NCBI GenBank assembly: GCA_015075425.1
Contig: JABTUL010000002.1
Coordinates: 992,001 to 1,056,000, forward strand
Length of the DNA: 64,000 nucleotides
Origin: Spirochaetales bacterium
Lineage (GTDB): Bacteria; Spirochaetota; Leptospiria; Leptospirales; Leptonemataceae
Direction: 5' to 3'
Position 1 is the first letter of the stretch. Each line of letters opens with the position of its first letter. Shown piece after piece: positions 36,863 through 43,904 of the stretch. The notes beneath the pieces are model-generated. The model was not told the DNA's origin. It saw only the letters and a list, made by a program, of their open reading frames with translations, and ran no database searches. Made by a program: the position numbers and the translations under genes.

Positions 36863-37495
36863 ATGCTTTTACCTGAATCGCTTTTTGATAAATTTGGAAA
36901 AACGTTTGAACCGGGTCAGATCGTTTTCTGTGAATATGAACCGGGGAACGACTTTTACTTTATTCAGGAAGGTAAAGTAAAGATCACCAAGACCGTTGCC
37001 AATATGCAAAAGACCCTCGATATTCTGACCACCGGAGATATTTTCGGGGAGATGGCCATCCTGGAGGAGGAACCTCGCAGCGCATCGGCCATGGCCATTG
37101 ATCAGGTGCGTGCTTTGCATTTCAATCGTGAGAACTTTGACACTCTGATGATGGGCAACCCGCAACTGGCTTACCGGTTACTCGTGATTTTCACCACCCG
37201 TATCTATGATGCCCGGCGACGGTTGCAGGTTCTACTGCTACCCGATGCCCCCACCAAGATAGCCGATGTATTTTTAATGCTTTATGAAAAAATGCAGGCC
37301 CAGGGGCCGCACAAAGTGATTTTCAATGTTACCGTCGATGATGTGGCCAACTGGTGCGGCCAGCCGGTCGGTGAAGTTCAGAAAATTATTTCAAACTACG
37401 TAAAACAGGGTAAGCTGGAACTTTTTGCGGATCGGATTGTGGTCAGCAACATCAATGATTTTTCGCGCATGGTTGCCTCACGCCGGAAGGGTTGA
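36863..37495 (+). CDS. Crp/Fnr-family transcription regulator
   Basis: 210 residues. The cNMP-binding domain has [11 protein letters not shown] and the cassette [19 protein letters not shown], with Glu and Arg placed as in cAMP-binding CRP. A long helix leads to a winged HTH near the end ([20 protein letters not shown]). No iron-sulfur cysteine cluster is present, so it is a CRP-like rather than an FNR-like sensor. ATG 36863 follows the preceding TAG immediately. Its tail overlaps the convergent transporter gene by 18 bases. It is a natural reader for cAMP made by the two cyclases in the window; that link is inferred. Confidence 0.88.
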   Translation: MLLPESLFDKFGKTFEPGQIVFCEYEPGNDFYFIQEGKVKITKTVANMQKTLDILTTGDIFGEMAILEEEPRSASAMAIDQVRALHFNRENFDTLMMGNPQLAYRLLVIFTTRIYDARRRLQVLLLPDAPTKIADVFLMLYEKMQAQGPHKVIFNVTVDDVANWCGQPVGEVQKIISNYVKQGKLELFADRIVVSNINDFSRMVASRRKG

Positions 37496-38407
37496 CTTCT
37501 TTTTCCCGGTCAGATAAACACCACAAATCACCAGTAAAGATCCCAGTAGCTGGCGCAACCCCAGGCTTTCTCCGCGTAGCGAGGCGATGGCCATGGTGGT
37601 AACCGGTACAAGATTGATGTAAATGGCCGTGGCTGTGGGACCCAGCGCGCGCACACCCCGATACCACCATAAGTAGCCAATGATCGTCGCAAAAACAGAC
37701 ATGTACACGACCGCAAGCCACAGTTCCAGGTTCATGAGCCACAAGAGCTGTGCGTCCAGCGGGCGGGCATAGTTCACTTCCAGCAGAGCGAAAGGTACAA
37801 GCATGACTGTCCCGGTTACCATGGAAAGTGTGGTGGAGACCAGTGGGCCGGGATTTACGACCAGTTTCTGTCCGAGGATGGTGTAAATGGCCCAGCAGGT
37901 CGTTGATCCCAGAATCATGAGATCGCCGGCATTGGCCTGTATGGCAGATCCTTCCGCCGGCAGGATTACCAGAGCAACGCCGACAAAAGTTAGAAGTGCG
38001 CCGGCCAGCTGAAGCCTTCGCAACCGTTCGCCTTTCCAGAAAAAAAGCAGAATTGCTGTTATCACCGGATTAGAAGCAACAATCAAAGAACCATTGATTG
38101 CCGATGTCTGGCGCAAGCCCTCAAAAAAAAGTAAATTATAAATAAAAATTCCGAAGAGCCCGCCCCTGGCCGTGCGAACCAGACTACCCGCATCCCGGGG
38201 CAAGGACACGCGTAGGGATGATAGAAGAAGTAGCATGAGGCCGCTGGCCAGAGAAAAACGCAGGACGGCGACTCCAACGGGCGGACCAATGGCCAGAGAA
38301 AGCTGCGCCGCATGAAAGGCACCACCCCAGAAGACAGCTGTTAAGGCCAGCTGGACATGTTCTCGCCACACTCTGGTCTTAGATTTTTCGACTGAGCCGC
38401 TGAACAC
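37478..38407 (-). CDS. EamA/DMT-family transporter
   Basis: 309 residues with ten membrane helices in two EamA repeats. The first begins [19 protein letters not shown], with the second near [40 protein letters not shown] is a typical late helix. Members export amino acids or other small metabolites; the substrate is unknown. The start is a GTG at 38407, with GTG 38371 as an alternative. It ends in an 18-base overlap with the Crp/Fnr gene. Confidence 0.88.
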   Translation of the reverse strand: MFSGSVEKSKTRVWREHVQLALTAVFWGGAFHAAQLSLAIGPPVGVAVLRFSLASGLMLLLLSSLRVSLPRDAGSLVRTARGGLFGIFIYNLLFFEGLRQTSAINGSLIVASNPVITAILLFFWKGERLRRLQLAGALLTFVGVALVILPAEGSAIQANAGDLMILGSTTCWAIYTILGQKLVVNPGPLVSTTLSMVTGTVMLVPFALLEVNYARPLDAQLLWLMNLELWLAVVYMSVFATIIGYLWWYRGVRALGPTATAIYINLVPVTTMAIASLRGESLGLRQLLGSLLVICGVYLTGKKKSTLPA

Positions 38408-38461
38408 ATTTTCTTTACTTGACGTCTAAATTCTCAGGGCCAACCTGCTCGGGGAGAAATT

Positions 38462-38860
38462 ATGCTACGATTGATGTACGGATCCATTGGGGTTATCATG
38501 TTCACTTTATCTTTTTCCGGGCTGGAAGCTGCCCGGTGCCGCTGGGAAAACATGATGGTGCTTTATAAATGTAAGTATGAACTGGGCCTGCTCAGAGGCG
38601 AGTCTGATATGCCCAAACTGGCTACAGAAGAGTATCTGGACTGGTTCAAGCGCTTGACGCCGCGCAAAGCCGGTGAACGCCCCGCTCTACTCATTGAATT
38701 CGTCAAGCGCGGTGCAGTCGTCGGGAATTATCAGCTTGCTTCCTGGAAGATCATCGATGCGATTCCAGAAGATAAACAGCAAAGAGCTCCGGCCTCAGAA
38801 GTCCTGAAAAACCAGGCCCAATTCAAGGCCATGATCCAGCGGAATATGGAAAAGCTTTAG
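38462..38860 (+). CDS. Small exported protein of unknown function
   Basis: 132 residues, ATG preceded by GGGGAG at a good distance. The first ~23 residues form a signal peptide (YGSIGVIMFTLSFSGLEA). The mature part is helical and charged with two cysteines near its start (RCRWENMMVLYKCKYELG). No known family was recognised. It stands alone between the divergent transporter and two terminator hairpins, so it is a monocistronic unit. Confidence 0.65.
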   Translation: MLRLMYGSIGVIMFTLSFSGLEAARCRWENMMVLYKCKYELGLLRGESDMPKLATEEYLDWFKRLTPRKAGERPALLIEFVKRGAVVGNYQLASWKIIDAIPEDKQQRAPASEVLKNQAQFKAMIQRNMEKL

Positions 38861-38875
38861 CCCGGATTATTCGTG

Positions 38876-38911
38876 AAAACAGCGAGTCGCCGCACGCGAC
38901 ACACTGTTTTT
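38876..38911 (+). terminator. Intrinsic terminator with an internal loop
   Basis: AAAACAG and GTCGC pair with GCGAC and CTGTTTT, interrupted by a CGA/ACA internal loop; a T run ends the structure. It is 15 bases after the stop of the small exported protein. Confidence 0.65.
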
Positions 38912-38945
38912 ACAAACAAGCTCCGGGTTTTAGTGGAAATGATGA

Positions 38946-38971
38946 AAAACCGCCCAGTGCGGGGCGGTTTT
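38946..38971 (+). terminator. Second, strong intrinsic terminator
   Basis: A 10-bp stem AAAACCGCCC/GGGCGGTTTT with loop AGTGCG, followed by TTC. The two hairpins in tandem insulate the next gene. Confidence 0.82.
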
Positions 38972-39129
38972 TCTTTGAACCTGTACAAGATTCGTCGCAA
39001 GGTGGTTCGAACTTATAGCCAAAAAAGTCATATTGAAAGAAATTTGAAACCAAAGTGAAACAACAGGCAGCTTTTCTTCTTGGAAGGGTAGCGTTTGAAT
39101 GAAAAAGCGCATACCAGAGGATTTAAATT

Positions 39130-41805
39130 ATGCGAATTCCCGGCCGCTTGCGCTTTCTTACTTTTGTTTCAGCTCTTTTTTCTATTCAGCTTTCCTCCGG
39201 GCTTTTCGCCCGATCGTATCCTGTTCGGATGGTTGACCTGGATTCGCCCGTATCGCTGGACAGCGCGGCAGAGAAAGGAGCGGACGCCCCGGTCTGGTGG
39301 GCCAGCGCCAGCAAGATCGATCCCGCGGCCTATTCCACCGTGGTGCTGGCGCAAAATCCCCTGCGCGACGAGGCCGGTCCCGACTGGGCGCCTGTGCCCA
39401 CGCCCTCCAATCTATTCGAAAGCAAAGCATTGCCGCTTCCGGAGTCCGGCGATGTTAAAAGCAGTTCCTACTGGCTGCGCCTTGTGTTTCGCGCTACGGG
39501 GCATTCTCGGGACGCCATGGCCATTCGCCTGGGCGAGATCAGCGACCGCGACCGCGCGTATTTAAACGGAGTGCGCATTGGCGAAACAGGAGTCTGGGGC
39601 GCGGAGTTGCCCCAGGCCTACGACAAACATCGCATCTATAACATTCCGGAAGGGCTGTTGCGCCGGGATGGGTTGAATGTGCTGCTGGTGGAATTGCAGC
39701 CCTATTTTGACTATGAGCTTGGAATTTGCAAAAACTACACTGAGATCGGCCCCGCCGCCGTAATGTGGCAAACCCACTACAATAAAAACTGGTTCGATGT
39801 TCTGTTTCTCATCGCCTATCTCACGGTGGGCATGTATTTCTTATTTTTATTTGTGCGACGACGTTCCCAGCGGGAGAATCTTTTCTTTGGACTTTTCTGT
39901 ATCTTTTTAGTGCTGTATCAATTCTTGCGCACGCAGATCAAATACGAGCTGGGCATGGATTTTCATCTCTTGAAGCGCATGGAATACATTTCGCTATTCA
40001 TGATGTTTATCATGATCAATCTATTTATCCGCAATTATTTTGAATTGCCGCGCAATCTCTTTATGCGCTGGTTTGATCGCGTTTTGTACGGACTGGGTGC
40101 CCTGGTTTTTGGAACGGGCATTTTTATTGTGGCGCTCAATCCAGATACTGCGGTCTGGAGCGCATACAACAATGGTTATGCGCTGAAAACCCAGAGCTTT
40201 GTGTTTATTCCGGTAATGCTGGGCATTGTGATCTATTCCATGTTCAAAAAAAATCGGGACGGATTTTTCATATTTGCAGGCATGTTGTTTATCATCGCGG
40301 CCTTTGTGATCGATCAGCTCACGCACCACGGTATTCTGAATTTCATGCGCGTGATGGGCTACGCCTTCGCCTTTTTTGTGATGTTCCTGGCGGTAATTCT
40401 GGCCAATCGATTTGTGCGGCTGCACAATGAAGTGGAAGATCTGAACAAGAATCTGGAAAAAAAGGTTCAGGATCGCACGCAGCAGCTTGCCGACAGCCTA
40501 AATGAAATTCGCGGGCTGAAAGAACAGCAGGATGGCGACTACTGGCTGACCTCGCTTTTAATCAAGCCGCTCAAGGGTTTGTTTGGGCGCTCGCCAAATG
40601 TGAGCATTGAGCTCCTTGAGCGGCAGAAGAAAAAATTTAAGTTTCGAAAGTGGTCCTCGGAAATCGGAGGGGACATCAACGCTGTGCACAAAATCACGCT
40701 ACGCGGACGCGAGTACACCGTTGTCATCAACGGCGATGCCATGGGTAAGTCGATTCAGGGAGCGGGTGGCGCCCTGGTGCTGGGTACGGTTTTTAAGTCC
40801 GTGATCGCGCGCACAGAAATGTCCAGTCATGCGGCCAACAAGTATCCGGAACAATGGCTCAAGGAGTGTTTTATCGAGTTCCAGAACGTATTTACCTCTT
40901 TTGACGGCACCATGTTGATGTCGGCGATCATCGCACTGGTAGACGACCGGAGCGGTCTGGTGTATTTCATCAACGCCGAACATCCTTGGGCTGTGCTCTG
41001 GCGCGACGGGAAGGCGGAATTCATCGAAGATCGGCTGCATTTTCGCAAGTTCGGCACTACGGGAATGGAGGGCAGTCTCGAAGTGAAGCTTTTTCAAATG
41101 CGCCCGGATGACGCGCTGATTCTGGGGTCGGACGGACGGGACGATATCCAGACCGGAGTGGACGAACGGGGCCTGCGCATCATCAACGAGAGCGAACAGG
41201 AGTTTCTGCGGCGTGTCGAAGACGGCCATGGCAATCTTATCGATATTGAAGAGTCGATTCTGGCCCAGGGAACCCTGACTGATGATTTTAGCATGATTCG
41301 CATTGGCTACAAAGAAGACGCGCCGCTTGCGCAAGAAACAGATTATCCGGAGGAATATCGCATGGCACTGCAAGCGGGGCGTAAAGCTTTCCGCGAAGGC
41401 GCTCTGGAAGAAGCGGAGAAGCATTTGCTGGCCGCGCTGGGCTACCGCCCGGACGATCAGGAAGCGTTGCGCGACGTAGGTCAGATCAGCTATCGTTTGA
41501 AAAAATACGCGGAAGCCGTCTCTTTCTCAGGTCAATATTCGGACCTGAGCCCTGGTGATTCGGATGTTCTATATCTGATCTCCATTTCAGCGAAGCAGGC
41601 CCGTCAATATATGAAAGCCGCCGACTTTGGCGAGCGCTTGCGTTTGCGTCAGCCAAAGCATGTTAAGAATTTGATCAACCTGGCGGATGTCTATCGTTTG
41701 CTGGGCAATCATGCCCGCTCGGAGATGTTGCTGGGCCTGGCTCTGGAGCTGGATCCGGAAAATAAAAACGCGGCCATCTTGCAGGACGTTTTGCAGAAGG
41801 CCTGA
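39130..41805 (+). CDS. 7TMR-DISM receptor with SpoIIE phosphatase and TPR domains
   Basis: 891 residues: signal peptide (1-27), periplasmic DISMED2-like domain (about 30-215, SSSYWLRLVFRATG, GEISDRDRAYLNGVRIG), seven membrane helices (about 220-420), a coiled coil (EDLNKNLEKKVQDRTQQL), a SpoIIE/PP2C domain (about 470-725) and TPRs (about 740-890). Metal Asp residues are in IGGDINAVH, INGDAMGKSIQGAGGAL, LGSDGRDDI and LTDDFSMIRI. It dephosphorylates an unknown partner on sensing an outside ligand. Catalytic and TPR regions are clearly paralogous to the protein at 4169-7363, while the sensor half is different. AGAGGA precedes the ATG. Confidence 0.88.
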   Translation: MRIPGRLRFLTFVSALFSIQLSSGLFARSYPVRMVDLDSPVSLDSAAEKGADAPVWWASASKIDPAAYSTVVLAQNPLRDEAGPDWAPVPTPSNLFESKALPLPESGDVKSSSYWLRLVFRATGHSRDAMAIRLGEISDRDRAYLNGVRIGETGVWGAELPQAYDKHRIYNIPEGLLRRDGLNVLLVELQPYFDYELGICKNYTEIGPAAVMWQTHYNKNWFDVLFLIAYLTVGMYFLFLFVRRRSQRENLFFGLFCIFLVLYQFLRTQIKYELGMDFHLLKRMEYISLFMMFIMINLFIRNYFELPRNLFMRWFDRVLYGLGALVFGTGIFIVALNPDTAVWSAYNNGYALKTQSFVFIPVMLGIVIYSMFKKNRDGFFIFAGMLFIIAAFVIDQLTHHGILNFMRVMGYAFAFFVMFLAVILANRFVRLHNEVEDLNKNLEKKVQDRTQQLADSLNEIRGLKEQQDGDYWLTSLLIKPLKGLFGRSPNVSIELLERQKKKFKFRKWSSEIGGDINAVHKITLRGREYTVVINGDAMGKSIQGAGGALVLGTVFKSVIARTEMSSHAANKYPEQWLKECFIEFQNVFTSFDGTMLMSAIIALVDDRSGLVYFINAEHPWAVLWRDGKAEFIEDRLHFRKFGTTGMEGSLEVKLFQMRPDDALILGSDGRDDIQTGVDERGLRIINESEQEFLRRVEDGHGNLIDIEESILAQGTLTDDFSMIRIGYKEDAPLAQETDYPEEYRMALQAGRKAFREGALEEAEKHLLAALGYRPDDQEALRDVGQISYRLKKYAEAVSFSGQYSDLSPGDSDVLYLISISAKQARQYMKAADFGERLRLRQPKHVKNLINLADVYRLLGNHARSEMLLGLALELDPENKNAAILQDVLQKA

Positions 41806-41927
41806 AAAGCATGGGCTGCCATCTTTTGCGCGAGCTACGAAAACCGGTGAAGTCGCCCTTAAATTTTTTTTGAATTCAACACTTGAGTATTTATTTATTC
41901 TGGCCAGTTTTGCCGGCAGGCGTGGAC

Positions 41928-42176
41928 ATGCTTGTGAATATGGCAGATGAACAAATCGTATTGCTGAATAAAATTACAGCCATCATAGATGAAAAAGCGG
42001 CCAAATACAAGGATGAGCTGGCTGATATGCCCCGGGTGAGGGCGGTGAATGAAAAAAAGCTAATCGTGGACCTCATTGATGAGGCCCTGGCTCTGGCGGA
42101 AAGCATGAAGCCGGCTCCCTTTGATTTAATCGCCGATTTCAAGCGTCTCAAGCAGCAACTGAATAATTTGCACTAA
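41928..42176 (+). CDS. Small helical protein of unknown function
   Basis: 82 residues from ATG 41928 (41940 is possible). It is rich in Lys, Glu, Asp and Leu and should be mostly helical (LLNKITAIIDEKAAKYKDEL; LIDEALALAESMK). No signal peptide, motif or family was recognised. It follows the SpoIIE-TPR gene by 122 bases that include a run of eight T. Confidence 0.5.
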   Translation: MLVNMADEQIVLLNKITAIIDEKAAKYKDELADMPRVRAVNEKKLIVDLIDEALALAESMKPAPFDLIADFKRLKQQLNNLH

Positions 42177-42219
42177 CATCATTCAGTTTCTTCCCGTCGG
42201 TATGTCGGCCTCCTCAAAT

Positions 42220-42654
42220 CTATTCGATTACGTTGCGGGCTTCAAGGCCAAAATTCTCCGCTGCCATCAGCATATTTCGATCATTGGTGTAAATAGTTTT
42301 CAAGCCATTCTTGCGCGCAGTTGCCAGATGGACGGCATCCCCGGCTCGTAGTCGTAAGGTTAGAGGCACAGTCTGGAAGGCGTGCCGCACATCCAGAATG
42401 ATTTCCGGGCTTACGGGAAAGAAATTCCAGACCCCCGAAGCCCGATCGGAATCAAACCATTCGATGACCTGCCCAATCGCGAGATCGGAAAGGCGATTTT
42501 CCTGGCGATGGCGATGCAGGCCGGAGAAGAACTCCGCACATGCCCATTCGGATGACGCAAGCCCTGGAGCTGCCCGGGCCAGGTTGCGAACGGCGGCGGC
42601 CCCCGGCTCGTTCAGATAGCATTTGAGCATGTACGCCGTGTCAAAATAGACCAT
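42220..42654 (-). CDS. PIN-domain toxin, VapC-like
   Basis: 144 residues of a PIN-domain ribonuclease. Acidic residues of the active site are seen in MVYFDTAYMLKCYL (Asp), SSEWACAEFF (Glu), LRAGDAVHLATA (Asp) and YTNDRNML (Asp). Such toxins cut tRNA or rRNA when freed of their antitoxin. ATG 42654 is chosen because it starts the first strand; it overlaps the antitoxin gene by 14 bases. Confidence 0.85.
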   Translation of the reverse strand: MVYFDTAYMLKCYLNEPGAAAVRNLARAAPGLASSEWACAEFFSGLHRHRQENRLSDLAIGQVIEWFDSDRASGVWNFFPVSPEIILDVRHAFQTVPLTLRLRAGDAVHLATARKNGLKTIYTNDRNMLMAAENFGLEARNVIE

Positions 42655-42874
42655 CTCGGTCTTTCCTGACGAGATCAACTGAATCCATTGGAATCGGAGG
42701 CAAGCCCAGAATTTCAAGCTCCCGGTCCGGCAGTCCTGCCCCGGAAGGGGGTACGTAATGCCGTAAAACGGCAACCGGGCGGCCACGGTCCAGGATCAGG
42801 AGCCCTTCAGCACCTGCGCTCCGGACCAGCGCGCCCGTCCGGGCGTGCAACTCCCTGATCGTTATGCTTTTCAT
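42641..42874 (-). CDS. Antitoxin, Phd/VapB-like
   Basis: 77 residues. The N-terminus MKSITIRELHARTGALVRSA is the DNA-binding fold of Phd/YefM-type antitoxins; ILDRGRPVAVLRHYVPP follows as in the family, and the tail should wrap the toxin. It is the first gene of the pair, overlapping the toxin by 14 bases, the usual toxin-antitoxin arrangement. An inverted repeat overlaps its start and probably serves autorepression. Confidence 0.82.
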   Translation of the reverse strand: MKSITIRELHARTGALVRSAGAEGLLILDRGRPVAVLRHYVPPSGAGLPDRELEILGLPPIPMDSVDLVRKDRDGLF

Positions 42875-42892
42875 GTATCACACTGAGACACA
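42874..42892. promoter_or_regulatory. Candidate antitoxin operator
   Basis: TGTATC, seven bases, GACACA: an imperfect inverted repeat (one mismatch) immediately upstream of the antitoxin ATG, where an autorepressor would sit. Confidence 0.4.
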
Positions 42893-43027
42893 TTCCGCGC
42901 GCAGAGTCAAGGCCAAAATTCTCAGCTGCCAAGGACCTTGGCTTGATTTCCGGCACCCGGCTGCCCCAGTTCTTAGGCAACAGGTCAGGGCGATGGTAGT
43001 TTGTTGTGCTTTTTCATCGCTCGGTTC

Positions 43028-43411
43028 TCAGTTCAAGGACTGAGGCGCCACCAGTTGAAAGCGGGCGATGCGAGCCTTGAAGCGTGAACCGTCTTCGCGT
43101 AGCATTGTATAACTGCCCTCCATAAATCCGAGAGCGGTACTCAGCGGACAGAAGCTCGTATACTGGAAAGACTGACCGGGCATCAGTCGCGGTTGGTGTC
43201 CTACGACACCCGGACCCTGTACTTCCTCTACATGGTTGAAGGCATCGCGGATGATCCAGTGGCGATCCAGGAGCTGCACCGGTTCTGAGCCATCATTGGT
43301 GATGGTAACCGCATAGGCATAGAAATAGACCGATTCTGCCGGCCGCGACCTTTCCGGTATAAATTGAGACACGACTTCCACACGCAGGCCATTGGTGACA
43401 GCGACAGACAT
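43028..43411 (-). CDS. apaG: ApaG/Co2+-Mg2+ efflux-associated protein
   Basis: 127 residues from ATG 43411, which has AGGGGG upstream; this is the usual ApaG length. The sequence follows the ApaG beta-sandwich: VYFYAYAVTITNDG, LLDRHWIIRDAFNHVEEVQGPGVVG, PRLMPGQSFQYTSF and GFMEGSYTMLREDG. Its biochemical role is unclear; it is related to the DUF525 domain of F-box proteins. It follows the STAS gene on the same strand. Confidence 0.9.
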   Translation of the reverse strand: MSVAVTNGLRVEVVSQFIPERSRPAESVYFYAYAVTITNDGSEPVQLLDRHWIIRDAFNHVEEVQGPGVVGHQPRLMPGQSFQYTSFCPLSTALGFMEGSYTMLREDGSRFKARIARFQLVAPQSLN

Positions 43412-43469
43412 GGCCCCCTGTGCCCGGGCCCCTCGATTTTGTAAAGAAAATTGCGGGAGATTTTTTCCC

Positions 43470-43817
43470 TCAGGGGGTTTTGATTCCGGCGCGAAGCAGG
43501 GCCTCTGCCTCTGTTTTGCAGATGTCAAACATATCCGTCAGACGGGCCAAGTCGAGGACGTATTCCGTAACCGGTGAGATATCCGCCAGCAACAATTGCC
43601 GGCCCTTAATTTCGCAATCCCTTTTGATTTGCAGCAGTTTGCCAATGCCGCTGGAGCTTATATCCGTTACGTCTGCCATTTGTAAGATGAAGGTTCTGAC
43701 CGCCGGCCGGCTCTGTTCTTCAATGCTTTTACCAAGCCAGGGGATCTCTTCCAGGGTAAGCCGACCGGACAGTCGCAGGACAACAGCCGAACCGTTCTCC
43801 GTTACCTTGATTCGCAT
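43470..43817 (-). CDS. STAS-domain anti-sigma factor antagonist
   Basis: 115 residues from ATG 43817 (an ATG at 43883 is possible). The STAS fold is shown by VVLRLSGRLTLEEIPWL and the phosphosite region VTDISSSGIGKLLQI. It resembles SpoIIAA-type antagonists that are switched by a kinase and a SpoIIE phosphatase. It is divergent, 87 bases away, from the hybrid kinase with a SpoIIE domain, and may be its target; this is inference. Confidence 0.82.
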   Translation of the reverse strand: MRIKVTENGSAVVLRLSGRLTLEEIPWLGKSIEEQSRPAVRTFILQMADVTDISSSGIGKLLQIKRDCEIKGRQLLLADISPVTEYVLDLARLTDMFDICKTEAEALLRAGIKTP

Positions 43818-43904
43818 GAAGCGGATTTTTTGTTCGGGTATGTGTAGACAACCGTAAAACGATTTTCTTTTGACATCCCGCATCCCAGGACCTTCAGTGA
43901 GTTC

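Noticed and set aside
38419-38447. TTGACG upstream of the small exported protein as a promoter
   Set aside because: The expected -10 position reads AACCTG; not supported.
40699-41424. A 241-codon open frame on the minus strand opposite the second SpoIIE-TPR gene
   Set aside because: It is a mirror of a well-supported coding region; no family resemblance, and the plus-strand protein is intact.
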